Assembly (NCBI GenBank): GCA_910589115.1
Contig: CAJUSB010000016.1
Span: 1-39,696, forward strand
Length of the DNA: 39,696 nucleotides
Reading direction: 5' to 3'
Origin: an uncultured Clostridia bacterium
GTDB lineage: Bacteria; Bacillota; Clostridia; Oscillospirales; Butyricicoccaceae
In this document: in pieces, positions 23,303-33,065 of the stretch
Numbering within the stretch: position 1 is the first letter of the stretch
Layout: each line of letters begins with the position of its first letter
Position numbers and translations under genes: made by a program
The notes under the pieces: model-generated
Databases searched by the model: none
Told to the model about the DNA's origin: nothing
What the model saw: only the letters and a program-made list of their open reading frames with translations

Positions 23303-26300
23303 TCAGGCCCTCCTGCACAGCGGCACAACGACTCTCTCTGTAGCCGCTGCCGTACCATCCTGCGCAGGCAGCAGGCCGATTCCCGGCTTCATGATGACGG
23401 TCTGCTCGTTGAAATGCAAATACGAGAAATCAAGCAGATTTTGGCCTGCGGCATTACCGCCGAAATGGATGCCCGCTTTGTACTTTGTAAATGCGGTGAA
23501 GATTTCAAAGCCGATGACCCCAGCAGTGTCGTCATTATTGCAGCAGCCGAACCAATAGACGTTATGTCCCGAGCCGCGCTCAAGCAGCACGCTCAAAAAC
23601 GGCTGCATCTCCTGCACGCCCTCCGCTGGCTGATGCACATGCTGCGTGAAGGACGGCAAATCGCCGACCAGAATAAAAACTTTTCGGAACTTCTGCATGT
23701 GTTCATACAGCTCATCATCGGTATCTCCCGACTCAACGCACTTTGCCTTAAACTCATTGCGGGTGCGAAATTCCGGCTGAAGCTCCACAAGATAATCAAA
23801 GAGGGATTGATCGTCAGTGATATAACGCGCCGAAAGGCCAGCGGCAAGCGAAGAAAATTCCTTTGCAAAGTCGATGAGGACAACATCCGCCTCCATAGCT
23901 GCGGCCGAAAGCAGCAGCGCCCGCATAAAATTCGTTTTGCCGGTACGGGCGCGGCCCGTGATAAGATAGGTATACAGCCCGCTCAGGCCGATTCCATAAA
24001 CGGAAGCATTCCTCTGGTCGTAGCCGACAGGAATGCTGTCGCCTGCGGCCTGCATAGCAGCAACCTCTTCCAACTGGGAGAATATCTGCCACGATGGTTT
24101 TTCCGGTATCTCGGGAATGCAGCGGGCGTGCCTGCCCTGCCAACAGGCGTTAAGCTGCTGACAATGGCTGCGTATTTTATCCATGCGGGAGAAGTCGTCC
24201 TCGGCCTCGGCCGGCAGCGCGGTCTGAAATTCAAGGATCGCATCACCGACTTTGGCAAGGCCGCGGCCTTTGACGTTCTCCTCGGGCATGACCTCAATAT
24301 GCAGCGTCCGCATGGCGTCCGCATAGGCAAACTTGTCATTCATCTCAAGGCACAGGACTGTGCGGAAATTTTCACCCAGCCGCATAGGGATCTCGCTCAC
24401 CGAAAAGCCTGCCGCAGTGATGACCAGAAAAATACCGCAGCTGACGCCCTCCTTCGCGAGCGTAAGAATAAAATCATCATAGACGTTTTCCGTCTTTGCA
24501 GCAAAGGCTGAATAATTATCAATAGCGACAATGACCGCAGGCAGAGGGGCTTCATCAAGCGTGCCGGAGGAAGCGGCTGCCGCCTGCACATACTGACGGT
24601 AATTGCCGCCGCGCAGCATTGCTTTCCGTTCCTCCAGCATGGAACCCATCATTGTGAAAAACTTTGCAATCCGCTCTCCGTCATTTTCAAACATCACGCC
24701 TCCGACGTGGGCCAATCCTTCAAACGCGCCGAGCATTTTGCTGCTGAAATCAATGGCATAAACATTGACAAGCTGGGGACTGTAGCGGGATACAAGCGAG
24801 TAAATCAGTGTAACCAGGAAGGTGCTCTTACCGCTGACTACAGTACCGCAGATTGCATGGTTGCCGTTCTCTGCAAAATCGAGCATCAAAGGCATCTGTG
24901 CCTGGTTGACGGGATCATCACACAGTCCAACAAAGACCTCAAGCGACCAATGCCGCCCGGTCTTCGGCCATGCTTTGCCGTCAAAGGTATTCTGCCGGTA
25001 GCCCGACAGGCTGTCCAGGTACAGCGTTTCAGGCAGAACGGGCAGCCAAAGCTGCAAGTTATGGATATAACCGTTTTGCACGGCGAGTGCCTTCAAATGT
25101 TCGACAACGGCCTCCAACTGGGTCTTTTTCTTAAGTTCTGGCAGCTTTTTGCCGTTGACGGCGGCATAACGCAGCACCTCCGCAGCAGCGGCTCCGCCCT
25201 CGCCTGCGCCATTCTTGAGCACCGCCGCGTAACAACGCACCAGCTCCCGCACACGTTGCTCGTTATAGTCCGAATGCGGGTATTCAAGCCGCTCCGCTGT
25301 CAGTAAGAAAAAGCGCTGTACCAATGCCGTCATACGCACACTGTCATGGACACTCTCGTCAACCTCTTCGGGACTGCCGCCAACCTCGGCAACGGCTTCC
25401 AGCAAAGCCTCCACCCAATGCAGCTTGTCCTGCTCACGCTTTTTGAGCTTCGTGTGGCTGCCGACAAGCGCCGCCCTGCCGCTGACCGACAGCATCCGCG
25501 CAATGTCCTCCTGGGTGTTTTCGTCGTCCGGTTCATAGGCCGCGCCGCTCCATCCGGACTGGAAAAGCTCAAAAATCTCATCGTTGCCGACTTGCAGATA
25601 GCAGCGGCCCGCCTGGGTAATATAAGCAGCATCGGGACGGTGAAGCATATCTTTGCTGTCCTGTGCGTCCTGCACGCGCAAGCAAAGGCGGAACTTGGCG
25701 TTACTCCAAATATTATCGTCAACCGTGCCGCTCGGTTTCTGCGTGGCAAGGATGAGGTGCACGCCAAGGCTTCGGCCCACCTGTGCAACGCTGATCAGCT
25801 CCTTCATGAAATCAGGCTCCTCACGCTTGAGCTCGGCAAATTCGTCAATAATGATGAACATATGCGGTACCGGCAGTGCGGCTTCGCCGTTTTTATAAAG
25901 GCGGGTATAGCTATTGATGTTATTCACATCGTGCTCATTGAAAATGCGCTGGCGGCGCATATTCTCACTCTTGATAGAGACCATAGCGCGGTGGATCTGG
26001 TTTCCGGAAAGGTTGGAAATCTGACCAATGAGATGCGGCAAATCAGAGAACAGGTTGGCCATGCCGCCGCCCTTGTAGTCGATGACGAAAAAACCGATAT
26101 CGTCCGGACTGTAGTTGACGGCAAGCGAAAGCATATAGGTCTGCAAGGTTTCACTTTTGCCGGAACCTGTCGTGCCCGCAATCAGGCCGTGAGGGCCGTG
26201 ATACTTCTCGTGCACGTCGAGCACACAGGATGCGCCGCCCGAACGCTGTCCAAGCAGCCCGCGGATGTTGTCATAGGTGCGGTTTTTCTGCCAGCGGCCG

Positions 26301-28312
26301 AGTACATCAAGCTCGCCAAGGCCGTGCACGCCATACATCTCGAAAAAGGTAAGGGTTGAGGGCAGCTCGCCGCCGGTCTCGACCTCGCTGACCTGTAGAC
26401 AGGAAAGACGGCGGGCAAAACACTCGATCGTCTCCTGCGGCAGCTGGTCGAAAAGCACAGTGCCACGGTCCTCAATGGGATCGGTCACCTCATAAATGCT
26501 GTGCACATCCTCCGTGTTCTCGATAATATATTCGCAGGCGTTGGGAAGCTCCTCATATCCCTCCGCAAGCAGAATGACGGTCACGCCAAGATCGCGCTGG
26601 TCCATAAGGAAGGACGAAATCAGTTCCCCCTCAAGCACCGACACATCCTCAATAAACAGGACATAATGCGGTTTATAAAGCTCCTTTTCGCCAGCCAGGT
26701 TCCTGGTCTCGGCCCGCATACGAAGCACCTTGGCAAGCTCGAAAAATACGTCACTGGCCTCCGCAGGATTGTCCGCCACATAACGGCTGCGCTTATCCTC
26801 CGACCAAACATGAGGCAGCCATTTGCTGAATGCCCAACGGCTGGCAATATCGTTTTTGCGTCCGTCATAAATGAAGCCCATTTTTAGATCGGTATAGCAG
26901 CTGCCTGCGGCAAGCTGGGCCGCAAGCGAGTAAACCACCGGATAACAGCCCTCCCGTCCCGGCCCGCCGATCACGCCGATGAGCTTTCGGCTGAGATCAA
27001 CACATACCGGCACATCACGCAGCGTCCCATAATTTTCCTTAATCATGCGCGCTTTCGCTGCGAGTGAGTCATTCACCATGCTGAACTTTTCCTGCGGGAT
27101 TTCAATCGTTACCTGAAACGGCAGCTCGCCGATGCCAAGACGATGAGAAAGAAAATCAGAGTGGCTGCGGTTACGGTTCCAAAGCTGCATGGAGACGTGG
27201 TCATAGGCGCAGCAAGCCTCGGGAGAGATGTAGATCTCCTGTAGGATAGCAGTATTGCGCTTGTATTTTTCCTGCACCTGGTTTGCACAGGCAATGAGAT
27301 ATTCCCCATAACGCTCAAAGCGCTTGAGTTCCTCCTCACGGAGCTCTTTTTTTGCAGCGCGGAGGTTGACAAGAGACCATACCGTGCCAATAAGCGCCGA
27401 ACTGACCGCCGTGATCAGCCCCGCATACAGGAACATGCCCGATGAGCTGCCGCCCATCATAGAGCTGTAAATCGTCAGCCCGCTGCCAAGCAGCATGGGC
27501 AGCGCCATTGTCAGCGAAGGGCCGATGGCGAGTAAAATAGGCTGGCGGTTGGGTTCCTTGGGCTCGGGCGGGGCCTCAATGCGGACGGTGTCCGCAGCGA
27601 GCTTCGGCAGATAACGCGGCGAACGGTGGAAAAGCCGCATCCCTGGCTCCCCGCCCTCGGGCGGCAGCTCCTCCCGGAAATAGGGCTTGAGCGTGGTCTG
27701 TATAAACAGGTGCCCGAGCGAGGTATCGACAGCAATGATTGTCCCAAGGTAGATGATCGCCAGACCGAAAACGTTGATCCGGTCGCCATAGCGAAGCAGC
27801 TGGCTGCCCTGCACGCGGCGGGCATTGACAAAAAGGCCATTCGTACTCTTGTCCTCAATGATGTAGTCTTCCCCGTCGCGCTGGATGACAGCATGTTCGC
27901 GGGATACGATATGCATGAAATCATAGCAGATCGTATTTTCCGGCGCAGTACCGATGGAGATATAGCGGCGGGAACCGAGGTCGAACTTGTCAAACACCCG
28001 AAAAAACTGGGTGCTGACCTTGACGATAACGGTGATTTTCTCGCCGGAATCGGTCATAAGCGAGCAGATATCACTGTCACGCAGCGGCTGTTCAAAAGCA
28101 GACTCCCGTCCGGCAGCGGTGTATGTAAGCGTGTACCATTCATCAGGCAGCACACGCCACTCGCCGCCTGTGTTCTCCATGCGGAGCACAATGTCCTCCC
28201 TCAGCTGGAACAGCTCTTTGAACAGTGTGATTTTGTAATCAATGTTTTGTTCCGCCGGGAGCAGGTATTCTTTATATGCGTGCCTGCTGTAAACAGTCAA
28301 AATATAGCCCAT
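23303..28312 (-). CDS. essC: EssC-type FtsK/SpoIIIE ATPase of T7SS
   Basis: Motor ATPase of 1669 residues, longer than the roughly 1480 of Staphylococcus EssC. The N-terminal part has two FHA-like domains; the second (about 110-200) keeps ISIGTAPENT, SREHAVI and STNGLFVN. Two membrane helices follow (about 272-320; LLAIGPSLTMALPMLLG and FLYAGLITAVSSALIG). Three ATPase domains carry the P-loops GTTGSGKSE (about 711-719), GTVVSGKST (about 1155) and GRARTGKTN (about 1455). Only the first has a full Walker B (FIIIDEFAEL); the other two read AIDNYSAF and ILVGDLPS, so the second and third probably bind rather than hydrolyse ATP, with substrate binding in the last, as known for EssC. The start has AAGGGGG 9 bases upstream. 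Confidence 0.95.
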   Translation of the reverse strand: MGYILTVYSRHAYKEYLLPAEQNIDYKITLFKELFQLREDIVLRMENTGGEWRVLPDEWYTLTYTAAGRESAFEQPLRDSDICSLMTDSGEKITVIVKVSTQFFRVFDKFDLGSRRYISIGTAPENTICYDFMHIVSREHAVIQRDGEDYIIEDKSTNGLFVNARRVQGSQLLRYGDRINVFGLAIIYLGTIIAVDTSLGHLFIQTTLKPYFREELPPEGGEPGMRLFHRSPRYLPKLAADTVRIEAPPEPKEPNRQPILLAIGPSLTMALPMLLGSGLTIYSSMMGGSSSGMFLYAGLITAVSSALIGTVWSLVNLRAAKKELREEELKRFERYGEYLIACANQVQEKYKRNTAILQEIYISPEACCAYDHVSMQLWNRNRSHSDFLSHRLGIGELPFQVTIEIPQEKFSMVNDSLAAKARMIKENYGTLRDVPVCVDLSRKLIGVIGGPGREGCYPVVYSLAAQLAAGSCYTDLKMGFIYDGRKNDIASRWAFSKWLPHVWSEDKRSRYVADNPAEASDVFFELAKVLRMRAETRNLAGEKELYKPHYVLFIEDVSVLEGELISSFLMDQRDLGVTVILLAEGYEELPNACEYIIENTEDVHSIYEVTDPIEDRGTVLFDQLPQETIECFARRLSCLQVSEVETGGELPSTLTFFEMYGVHGLGELDVLGRWQKNRTYDNIRGLLGQRSGGASCVLDVHEKYHGPHGLIAGTTGSGKSETLQTYMLSLAVNYSPDDIGFFVIDYKGGGMANLFSDLPHLIGQISNLSGNQIHRAMVSIKSENMRRQRIFNEHDVNNINSYTRLYKNGEAALPVPHMFIIIDEFAELKREEPDFMKELISVAQVGRSLGVHLILATQKPSGTVDDNIWSNAKFRLCLRVQDAQDSKDMLHRPDAAYITQAGRCYLQVGNDEIFELFQSGWSGAAYEPDDENTQEDIARMLSVSGRAALVGSHTKLKKREQDKLHWVEALLEAVAEVGGSPEEVDESVHDSVRMTALVQRFFLLTAERLEYPHSDYNEQRVRELVRCYAAVLKNGAGEGGAAAAEVLRYAAVNGKKLPELKKKTQLEAVVEHLKALAVQNGYIHNLQLWLPVLPETLYLDSLSGYRQNTFDGKAWPKTGRHWSLEVFVGLCDDPVNQAQMPLMLDFAENGNHAICGTVVSGKSTFLVTLIYSLVSRYSPQLVNVYAIDFSSKMLGAFEGLAHVGGVMFENDGERIAKFFTMMGSMLEERKAMLRGGNYRQYVQAAAASSGTLDEAPLPAVIVAIDNYSAFAAKTENVYDDFILTLAKEGVSCGIFLVITAAGFSVSEIPMRLGENFRTVLCLEMNDKFAYADAMRTLHIEVMPEENVKGRGLAKVGDAILEFQTALPAEAEDDFSRMDKIRSHCQQLNACWQGRHARCIPEIPEKPSWQIFSQLEEVAAMQAAGDSIPVGYDQRNASVYGIGLSGLYTYLITGRARTGKTNFMRALLLSAAAMEADVVLIDFAKEFSSLAAGLSARYITDDQSLFDYLVELQPEFRTRNEFKAKCVESGDTDDELYEHMQKFRKVFILVGDLPSFTQHVHQPAEGVQEMQPFLSVLLERGSGHNVYWFGCCNNDDTAGVIGFEIFTAFTKYKAGIHFGGNAAGQNLLDFSYLHFNEQTVIMKPGIGLLPAQDGTAAATERVVVPLCRRA

Positions 28313-28345
28313 GCGGTGATTCCCCCTTTTCGGATTGTCAAAATA

Positions 28346-28912
28346 TCATAGTATTGTTATCTCGTACACGAAGGCCCCGATCAGCAGCTCATCGCCCGAC
28401 CGGAGCTGGACAGCTTCCGCGCCAACGGTTAGGCGGCGTCTGCCGCGGTTCAAAAGCACCTGTGCCTTTGTTGGTGCCAGATTCTTAACAAAAAGCTCAC
28501 GGCCAATATGGAAAATCTCACATTGGCGCGGGGCGATCCGGCGCCCTGAAACAACGATATCATTCTCCCCGGCACGGCTGCCCAGGGTAATGCGCGAAGT
28601 AACATGCAGCATGTATTTGCGGGTTGAGAGTTCGCCGCGTTCGGTGATTTGGAGCATGATCTCACCGTCACGCGGAACCGTGCCGCTCTTTTTATTCTGG
28701 TCGTAGCGCACCTCAAAGGGAATACTCGGCACAGGGTCGGCACTGGGCGGACGGTCAACCAGGGCACGGTCGAGCGCTTCCTCACGCAGTTTATCCTCGG
28801 CACTGCGCTCAAGGTCGCGGCGGCGGTTCCGGCGCTTTAACAATCGCGAAAACAGCCATACTGCCGCCGCGAACGCCGCTACCCCCAGCCATAACATTGT
28901 GTTTTTGTCCAT
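28346..28912 (-). CDS. Membrane-anchored FHA protein
   Basis: Protein of 188 residues with one N-terminal membrane helix (MLWLGVAAFAAAVWLFSRLL) followed by a basic stretch and a cytoplasmic charged region, then an FHA domain (about 105-185) with SRITLGSRAGENDIVV, RRIAPRQCEIF and LFVKNLAPTKAQVLLN. The usual SRxH core of FHA reads APRQCE, so phosphothreonine binding is not certain. It starts 33 bases before essC and could dock the kinase on the ATPase. The preferred start is 28912 (MDKNTMLWLG); AAAGGTAG lies 7 bases upstream. The upstream frame runs through a palindrome and has no better site. Confidence 0.82.
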   Translation of the reverse strand: MDKNTMLWLGVAAFAAAVWLFSRLLKRRNRRRDLERSAEDKLREEALDRALVDRPPSADPVPSIPFEVRYDQNKKSGTVPRDGEIMLQITERGELSTRKYMLHVTSRITLGSRAGENDIVVSGRRIAPRQCEIFHIGRELFVKNLAPTKAQVLLNRGRRRLTVGAEAVQLRSGDELLIGAFVYEITIL

Positions 28913-28955
28913 GTTTCTACTACCTTTATCAAACTGATGTTTCACAGCCCGCGGG

Positions 28956-28977
28956 CCGGAGGGCATATGCCCTCCGG
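28956..28977. repeat. Perfect 22-bp palindrome between SLH and FHA genes
   Basis: Arms CCGGAGGGCAT and ATGCCCTCCGG meet without a spacer; in RNA the innermost pairs would open to a loop. The flank adds GCCCGCGGGC (28947-28956). No T-run follows, so an mRNA stabiliser, a processing stem or a protein-binding site is as likely as a terminator. Confidence 0.55.
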
Positions 28978-29001
28978 TTTCCCCGGGTGTAAAGTCGGGA
29001 T

Positions 29002-32000
29002 TCAGCGCTCGTCAAGCACGTCGGAAATTCGGTTTAACAACGCTGCAAACTGTGAGCGCGTTGTTGTACCGGCAGGCTCCATACGGTTCCCGCCAACGCC
29101 GTAAAATACGCCGCGTGCGTAAAGGACGCGGAAGGCCGCAGCTTCTTCGTCAGTCATCTGCGCCGCATCGGCAAACTGTACGGGTTGTGCGTTTTCCGGC
29201 TCGCCAAGGCCTACGCTGCGCAGGTATTTCGCAAGCATGACTGCCATCTGCCCGCGTGAAATATCTTCGTTTCCGGTAAAGCGGCTGCGGTCAGGCAGCA
29301 GGCCGGAACGCTTGGCCCAAATAGCCGCCGCTGTGAACCACTGTCCGGCTTCTACGTCCGGCTCGGTCTCATTCTCAAAGCGGGAAAGATCAATATCCGC
29401 AAGCCGTGCCAATGTGGTGACAATGGTCGCCTGCGAGATAGACTCCTTACTCCCGAAGAGAGAGGACGACATGCCTACCATCAGCTTTTGCTGATAGGCC
29501 CAAAATACATCGTCGTAGAACCAATCGCTTAGCTGCACGTCATCGAACGCCATCTCTGGCTCAGACTTACTCGGTGTACCAGACTTTTTTGGGGGAGTCG
29601 ATGTATTCCCTGAAGATCCGCCTGGACGGGTGGCATGGCCTCCTCCACCGTTCGTATCATTATTGGACTTTGGGGGATCTACGTTGATACGGTAGTTTTG
29701 TGCAGCAGTCTTGAGCGTTCCGCTCCGCTCGCTTCCACCATCGCGGAACTCTGCCGCTATGGTGTGCGGGCCCTTACCGGCTCTTTCAAGCGTTTGCTTT
29801 AAGATCGTGATTTTGGTACTGCCTTCTTCGGCAAAATAATCCGTGCCAAGTCTCTGCACTTTACCGTCTATCCAAAATAAGACGAACTCATCATACGGGC
29901 CTTTGCTCAGGAAAATCTGGTCTATATATTCTTCCAAAATGTAATCCCGCTGATCCGTGCTCATATTCCCGCTTTCATCTTTGTTATCGTTCTTGATTTC
30001 ACCAACCGGATCATCTATATCATACCGATCATCCGTTTCGTTCCAGACATTGAGGTTCGTATTTTCCTTGACCTCGAGTGTAAACTCTTTTTCGTCAGAA
30101 GCTGCCGGATCATTCTTATAAGTTGCACGAACGGTAAATGTGAAAGTACCAGTGGCCAACGGTGCGCCGTAAAGCTCGCCGTTCGGATAGATTGTCATGC
30201 CGCCGGGCAGCTGTCCCGAAACAAACTCGAACCGAATTGCATCGGTATCATACATATTATTCGTCTGAATCAGCGTTGCATAGGGCACGTACTTAACCGC
30301 CGGGCGGAGCTCTTTCTCCGTAATTTGGGGGACGCGTGCTTTACCGCTCAAAACAACGGTCTCCTTGACAGTCTCGCTACCGGCTTTTGCGGTAATTGTC
30401 AGCTTGCCGCTGATGAGACCGTTTGTCTCGGTCGGGATCAGACGGATTTTCGTTGCGTTTTTTAATTCAGCATTATAATCCCAGTTTCCGTTCTCCGTAT
30501 TTTTCCCAAAATCCGTAAACGGAGCGAGCTTATTGACTTGATTTTCCCCACCAAAGCGCCAATACTCGTCCAGCTGGACATTTTGAGCATCCTCCAGCGT
30601 AACAGAAAGGTCGGTCAGCTCCTCATCGCCGATATTTGCAACAAAGATATCGTGGCGGTTATCATGCAAGTCGTCCAGGAACACATCACGAATCGGGAGA
30701 TTGGTTTCTTTGTCCCGATCTTCTGAATTCGTAACAGCGTTGACAAAGAGCTTTGCACCACCCTCATAGCGGGTCACAAAGGTTACCCAGTAGTTTTTCA
30801 GCTTGTTCTTTTCTTTTGTCGTTGCCGAATAAGGGATTGCCTTGCCGGGCTGGAACGGGACGACATTCTGCCCGCTGAACTGGCGGTCAGATGTATAATC
30901 ATCATGGCTTGCATAGATTCTTACAGGCGCATCGTCTGCACCAGCCACAGAGGGGGTCTCGTGTGGATAAACCGTATACACGGGACGAATATTCTCTTCC
31001 GTTACCGTGTTATTATAGCCTTCAAGAAGGAATACCGTCTGATAGCCATTTGCATAATAGCTATCATCCTCGGGTGCTATAACATACTCCTCGAAATTCC
31101 CATCTTCTTCCTCTGCATATATTCCCTTGATTTGGAAATACGGGTCACGCTCAAGCGGTTTATTGTCTTTCGGAGGCGTGTAGACCGGGTCAGGCTCTTC
31201 CGGAGGTGCTTGATAGGGCAGGGTCTTTACGCTGTAGTGATAAATTTCATCGTAAATATCAATCACAGTAAATGATGCGCCTTTGCTGAAATCCGCCTGA
31301 TAACCGCCCTTATTTGCGGCAGATGTAAAGAGTTTATTTTTAATGTCCTCTGCATCAGCCGGTATATCCTTCGCTGTCTTAAAGTCGCCCACATAGGCAG
31401 CTTTAATCATGTTGATCCCGGTACCTCTATCGTCTTCCTTCGGGTCTGGATGATTATAATTCAGGTTTATAAAATACATGCCGTTATCCGGGGTCTCCTC
31501 ACTACTCATCCTATAAACCCTATCGAATACGTCTTCCGGGTCAATATTACCATATGACACACGTTCCCGGGAAACAGTTTCTTCAGACGCAACTTCCTGA
31601 TACAGATAGGACGCGTTGAGAGAAACGGCACTGATATTCATCCTGACATAAAACGGATGCACCATTGCTACCGCGCCATTACGACGAAAAACAACAGTAA
31701 ATTTTGGCGTGTTTTTATTTTTCCACTCATAATTTCCGAGGTAGCCGTCACGGCCGGAGCGGTTCCAGACGCGGTTAGTGATATCAGCCGGGTTTGCCCG
31801 CTCGATTTCGTCCATGCTCTCATAGTAACCTGCGTATACAGTGACATTTTTGTCTTGCAGTCCTGTCAGAAAACCATTTTCACCAAAGGTCATATTCAGG
31901 TATGCATTTCCTTCTGACCAGTCGTTAGGGTCAACGGACACCCGATAATAATGTAAATCATCGTAACTATTATAGGAATTGCTGTAGATATTGATTGTAC

Positions 32001-32832
32001 TGCCTTCTTCATCACAGGCACCAAACTTCAGTATGTCACTCACGTTCGGCAGCACGAGCTGTATGCGGCACCTTTTGTTTTCGGGGTTCAGCGGGTCTGC
32101 GGTACCAACAATCAGTTCAATCTCCGAACCCGTAACGCTGGAACGCAGCGGAATCCCGCTCAGGTCAATCTCTCCTCCAGTGTCGGTAATCTCGTACTTG
32201 TCACCAATATCATCATCATAGTAATAGCACAGTTTCCAGGCAATTTGAGAAGCCTCAACCTCTGTCTCACCAAACAGATAGCTTACCTTCACGCGCTCTA
32301 ACTCTAACGGAAGAAATCGTGTCAAGTCAACACTTTCAAGATCCAAGCTGTCCAACGGCAGCAGCGACGTTGGAGAAATTCCCGCATCGGGGTCATTTTC
32401 AAACTCTTTCGCTTTCGGGCGAGCGGGTATATACTCATCCCCAACGTAAAAGCCAAGCCTCTGCGATTCGCCGTTTTCGACCGACACAGAGAAGGTGTGG
32501 CCGCCGATTTCGACAGTGTCATCCTCGGTCTCGAACCACTCCTCGGTGGTCTCGCCGTCATACTGGAACTGCACCTCATAGGGGAAGAACGGATCTTCCT
32601 CTGGAAGCTCGATGGTATAATTCCCTTCCTCATCGAACGTCGTATAGGGCAATTCGGTTTCCTTGTCCGGGTCAGAGCCGACCGTGATTTCCATATTCCC
32701 TGTGTTGAAAATCACCTCGTCAGCCGGGATACTGCCCGGTTCTTCATCTGCTGCCAGTGCACCCACCGGCAGCATTGCAGACAGCAGCAGCGCCGCAAGC
32801 GCCGATGCAAGCCCGCGTTTGAGTTTGCTCAT
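29002..32832 (-). CDS. Secreted surface protein with three SLH domains
   Basis: Very large protein of 1276 residues. A signal peptide (LASALAALLLSAMLPVGALA) is cut before ADEEPG. The main part is acidic, rich in Tyr, Asp and Asn and beta-like, with a putative Ig-like domain near 890-970 (GQLPGGMTIYPNGELYGAP). A low-complexity Gly/Ser/Pro linker leads to three C-terminal S-layer homology domains (from about 1095; LSDWFYDDVFWAYQQKLMVG, AGQWFTAAAIWAKRSGLLPD, then AFRVLYARGVFYGV), which bind pyruvylated wall polymer. The start at 32832 has GGAGGA 6 bases away. It lies between the kinase and FHA genes, suggesting a wall-spanning or surface part of the secretion system. No enzymatic motif was seen. 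Confidence 0.88.
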   Translation of the reverse strand: MSKLKRGLASALAALLLSAMLPVGALAADEEPGSIPADEVIFNTGNMEITVGSDPDKETELPYTTFDEEGNYTIELPEEDPFFPYEVQFQYDGETTEEWFETEDDTVEIGGHTFSVSVENGESQRLGFYVGDEYIPARPKAKEFENDPDAGISPTSLLPLDSLDLESVDLTRFLPLELERVKVSYLFGETEVEASQIAWKLCYYYDDDIGDKYEITDTGGEIDLSGIPLRSSVTGSEIELIVGTADPLNPENKRCRIQLVLPNVSDILKFGACDEEGSTINIYSNSYNSYDDLHYYRVSVDPNDWSEGNAYLNMTFGENGFLTGLQDKNVTVYAGYYESMDEIERANPADITNRVWNRSGRDGYLGNYEWKNKNTPKFTVVFRRNGAVAMVHPFYVRMNISAVSLNASYLYQEVASEETVSRERVSYGNIDPEDVFDRVYRMSSEETPDNGMYFINLNYNHPDPKEDDRGTGINMIKAAYVGDFKTAKDIPADAEDIKNKLFTSAANKGGYQADFSKGASFTVIDIYDEIYHYSVKTLPYQAPPEEPDPVYTPPKDNKPLERDPYFQIKGIYAEEEDGNFEEYVIAPEDDSYYANGYQTVFLLEGYNNTVTEENIRPVYTVYPHETPSVAGADDAPVRIYASHDDYTSDRQFSGQNVVPFQPGKAIPYSATTKEKNKLKNYWVTFVTRYEGGAKLFVNAVTNSEDRDKETNLPIRDVFLDDLHDNRHDIFVANIGDEELTDLSVTLEDAQNVQLDEYWRFGGENQVNKLAPFTDFGKNTENGNWDYNAELKNATKIRLIPTETNGLISGKLTITAKAGSETVKETVVLSGKARVPQITEKELRPAVKYVPYATLIQTNNMYDTDAIRFEFVSGQLPGGMTIYPNGELYGAPLATGTFTFTVRATYKNDPAASDEKEFTLEVKENTNLNVWNETDDRYDIDDPVGEIKNDNKDESGNMSTDQRDYILEEYIDQIFLSKGPYDEFVLFWIDGKVQRLGTDYFAEEGSTKITILKQTLERAGKGPHTIAAEFRDGGSERSGTLKTAAQNYRINVDPPKSNNDTNGGGGHATRPGGSSGNTSTPPKKSGTPSKSEPEMAFDDVQLSDWFYDDVFWAYQQKLMVGMSSSLFGSKESISQATIVTTLARLADIDLSRFENETEPDVEAGQWFTAAAIWAKRSGLLPDRSRFTGNEDISRGQMAVMLAKYLRSVGLGEPENAQPVQFADAAQMTDEEAAAFRVLYARGVFYGVGGNRMEPAGTTTRSQFAALLNRISDVLDER

Positions 32833-32914
32833 ACAAACTCCTCCTTTTTTCATGCTGGCATTGCCAGCTGTAATTTATTTGGAAACGCAGCATAGCCGCG
32901 TTGTTCCCCCTGTT

Positions 32915-33062
32915 ATATTCGTGCGGAAATCTTTGCCGAAGCGTCCTTCGTCCCGCCCGCAGGCGATGGATGGGAGTCCAGAGGGACAAGTCCCTCTGGC
33001 GCTGCCCCGCGTAGGGGCCGCCCGCCGCGCAGGCGAACGTAACGGCAGCCGCCAGCGTAAGA
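32915..33062 (-). repeat. Intergenic hairpin repeat, copy 8 (inside T7SS locus)
   Basis: Between the kinase and SLH genes. Hairpin 1 at 32978-32999 has arms CCAGAGGGAC and GTCCCTCTGG. The left end (TTATATTCGTGCGGAAATC) matches that of copy 3 (TTATATTTATATGCGGAAA). Hairpin 2 is missing, apparently deleted between CCTTCG and TCCCGCCC. Confidence 0.75.
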
Positions 33063-33065
33063 CCG

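Noticed and set aside
31657..31917. Short plus-strand frames opposite the SLH protein gene
   Set aside because: They are antisense to a well-supported coding sequence and have no start signals.
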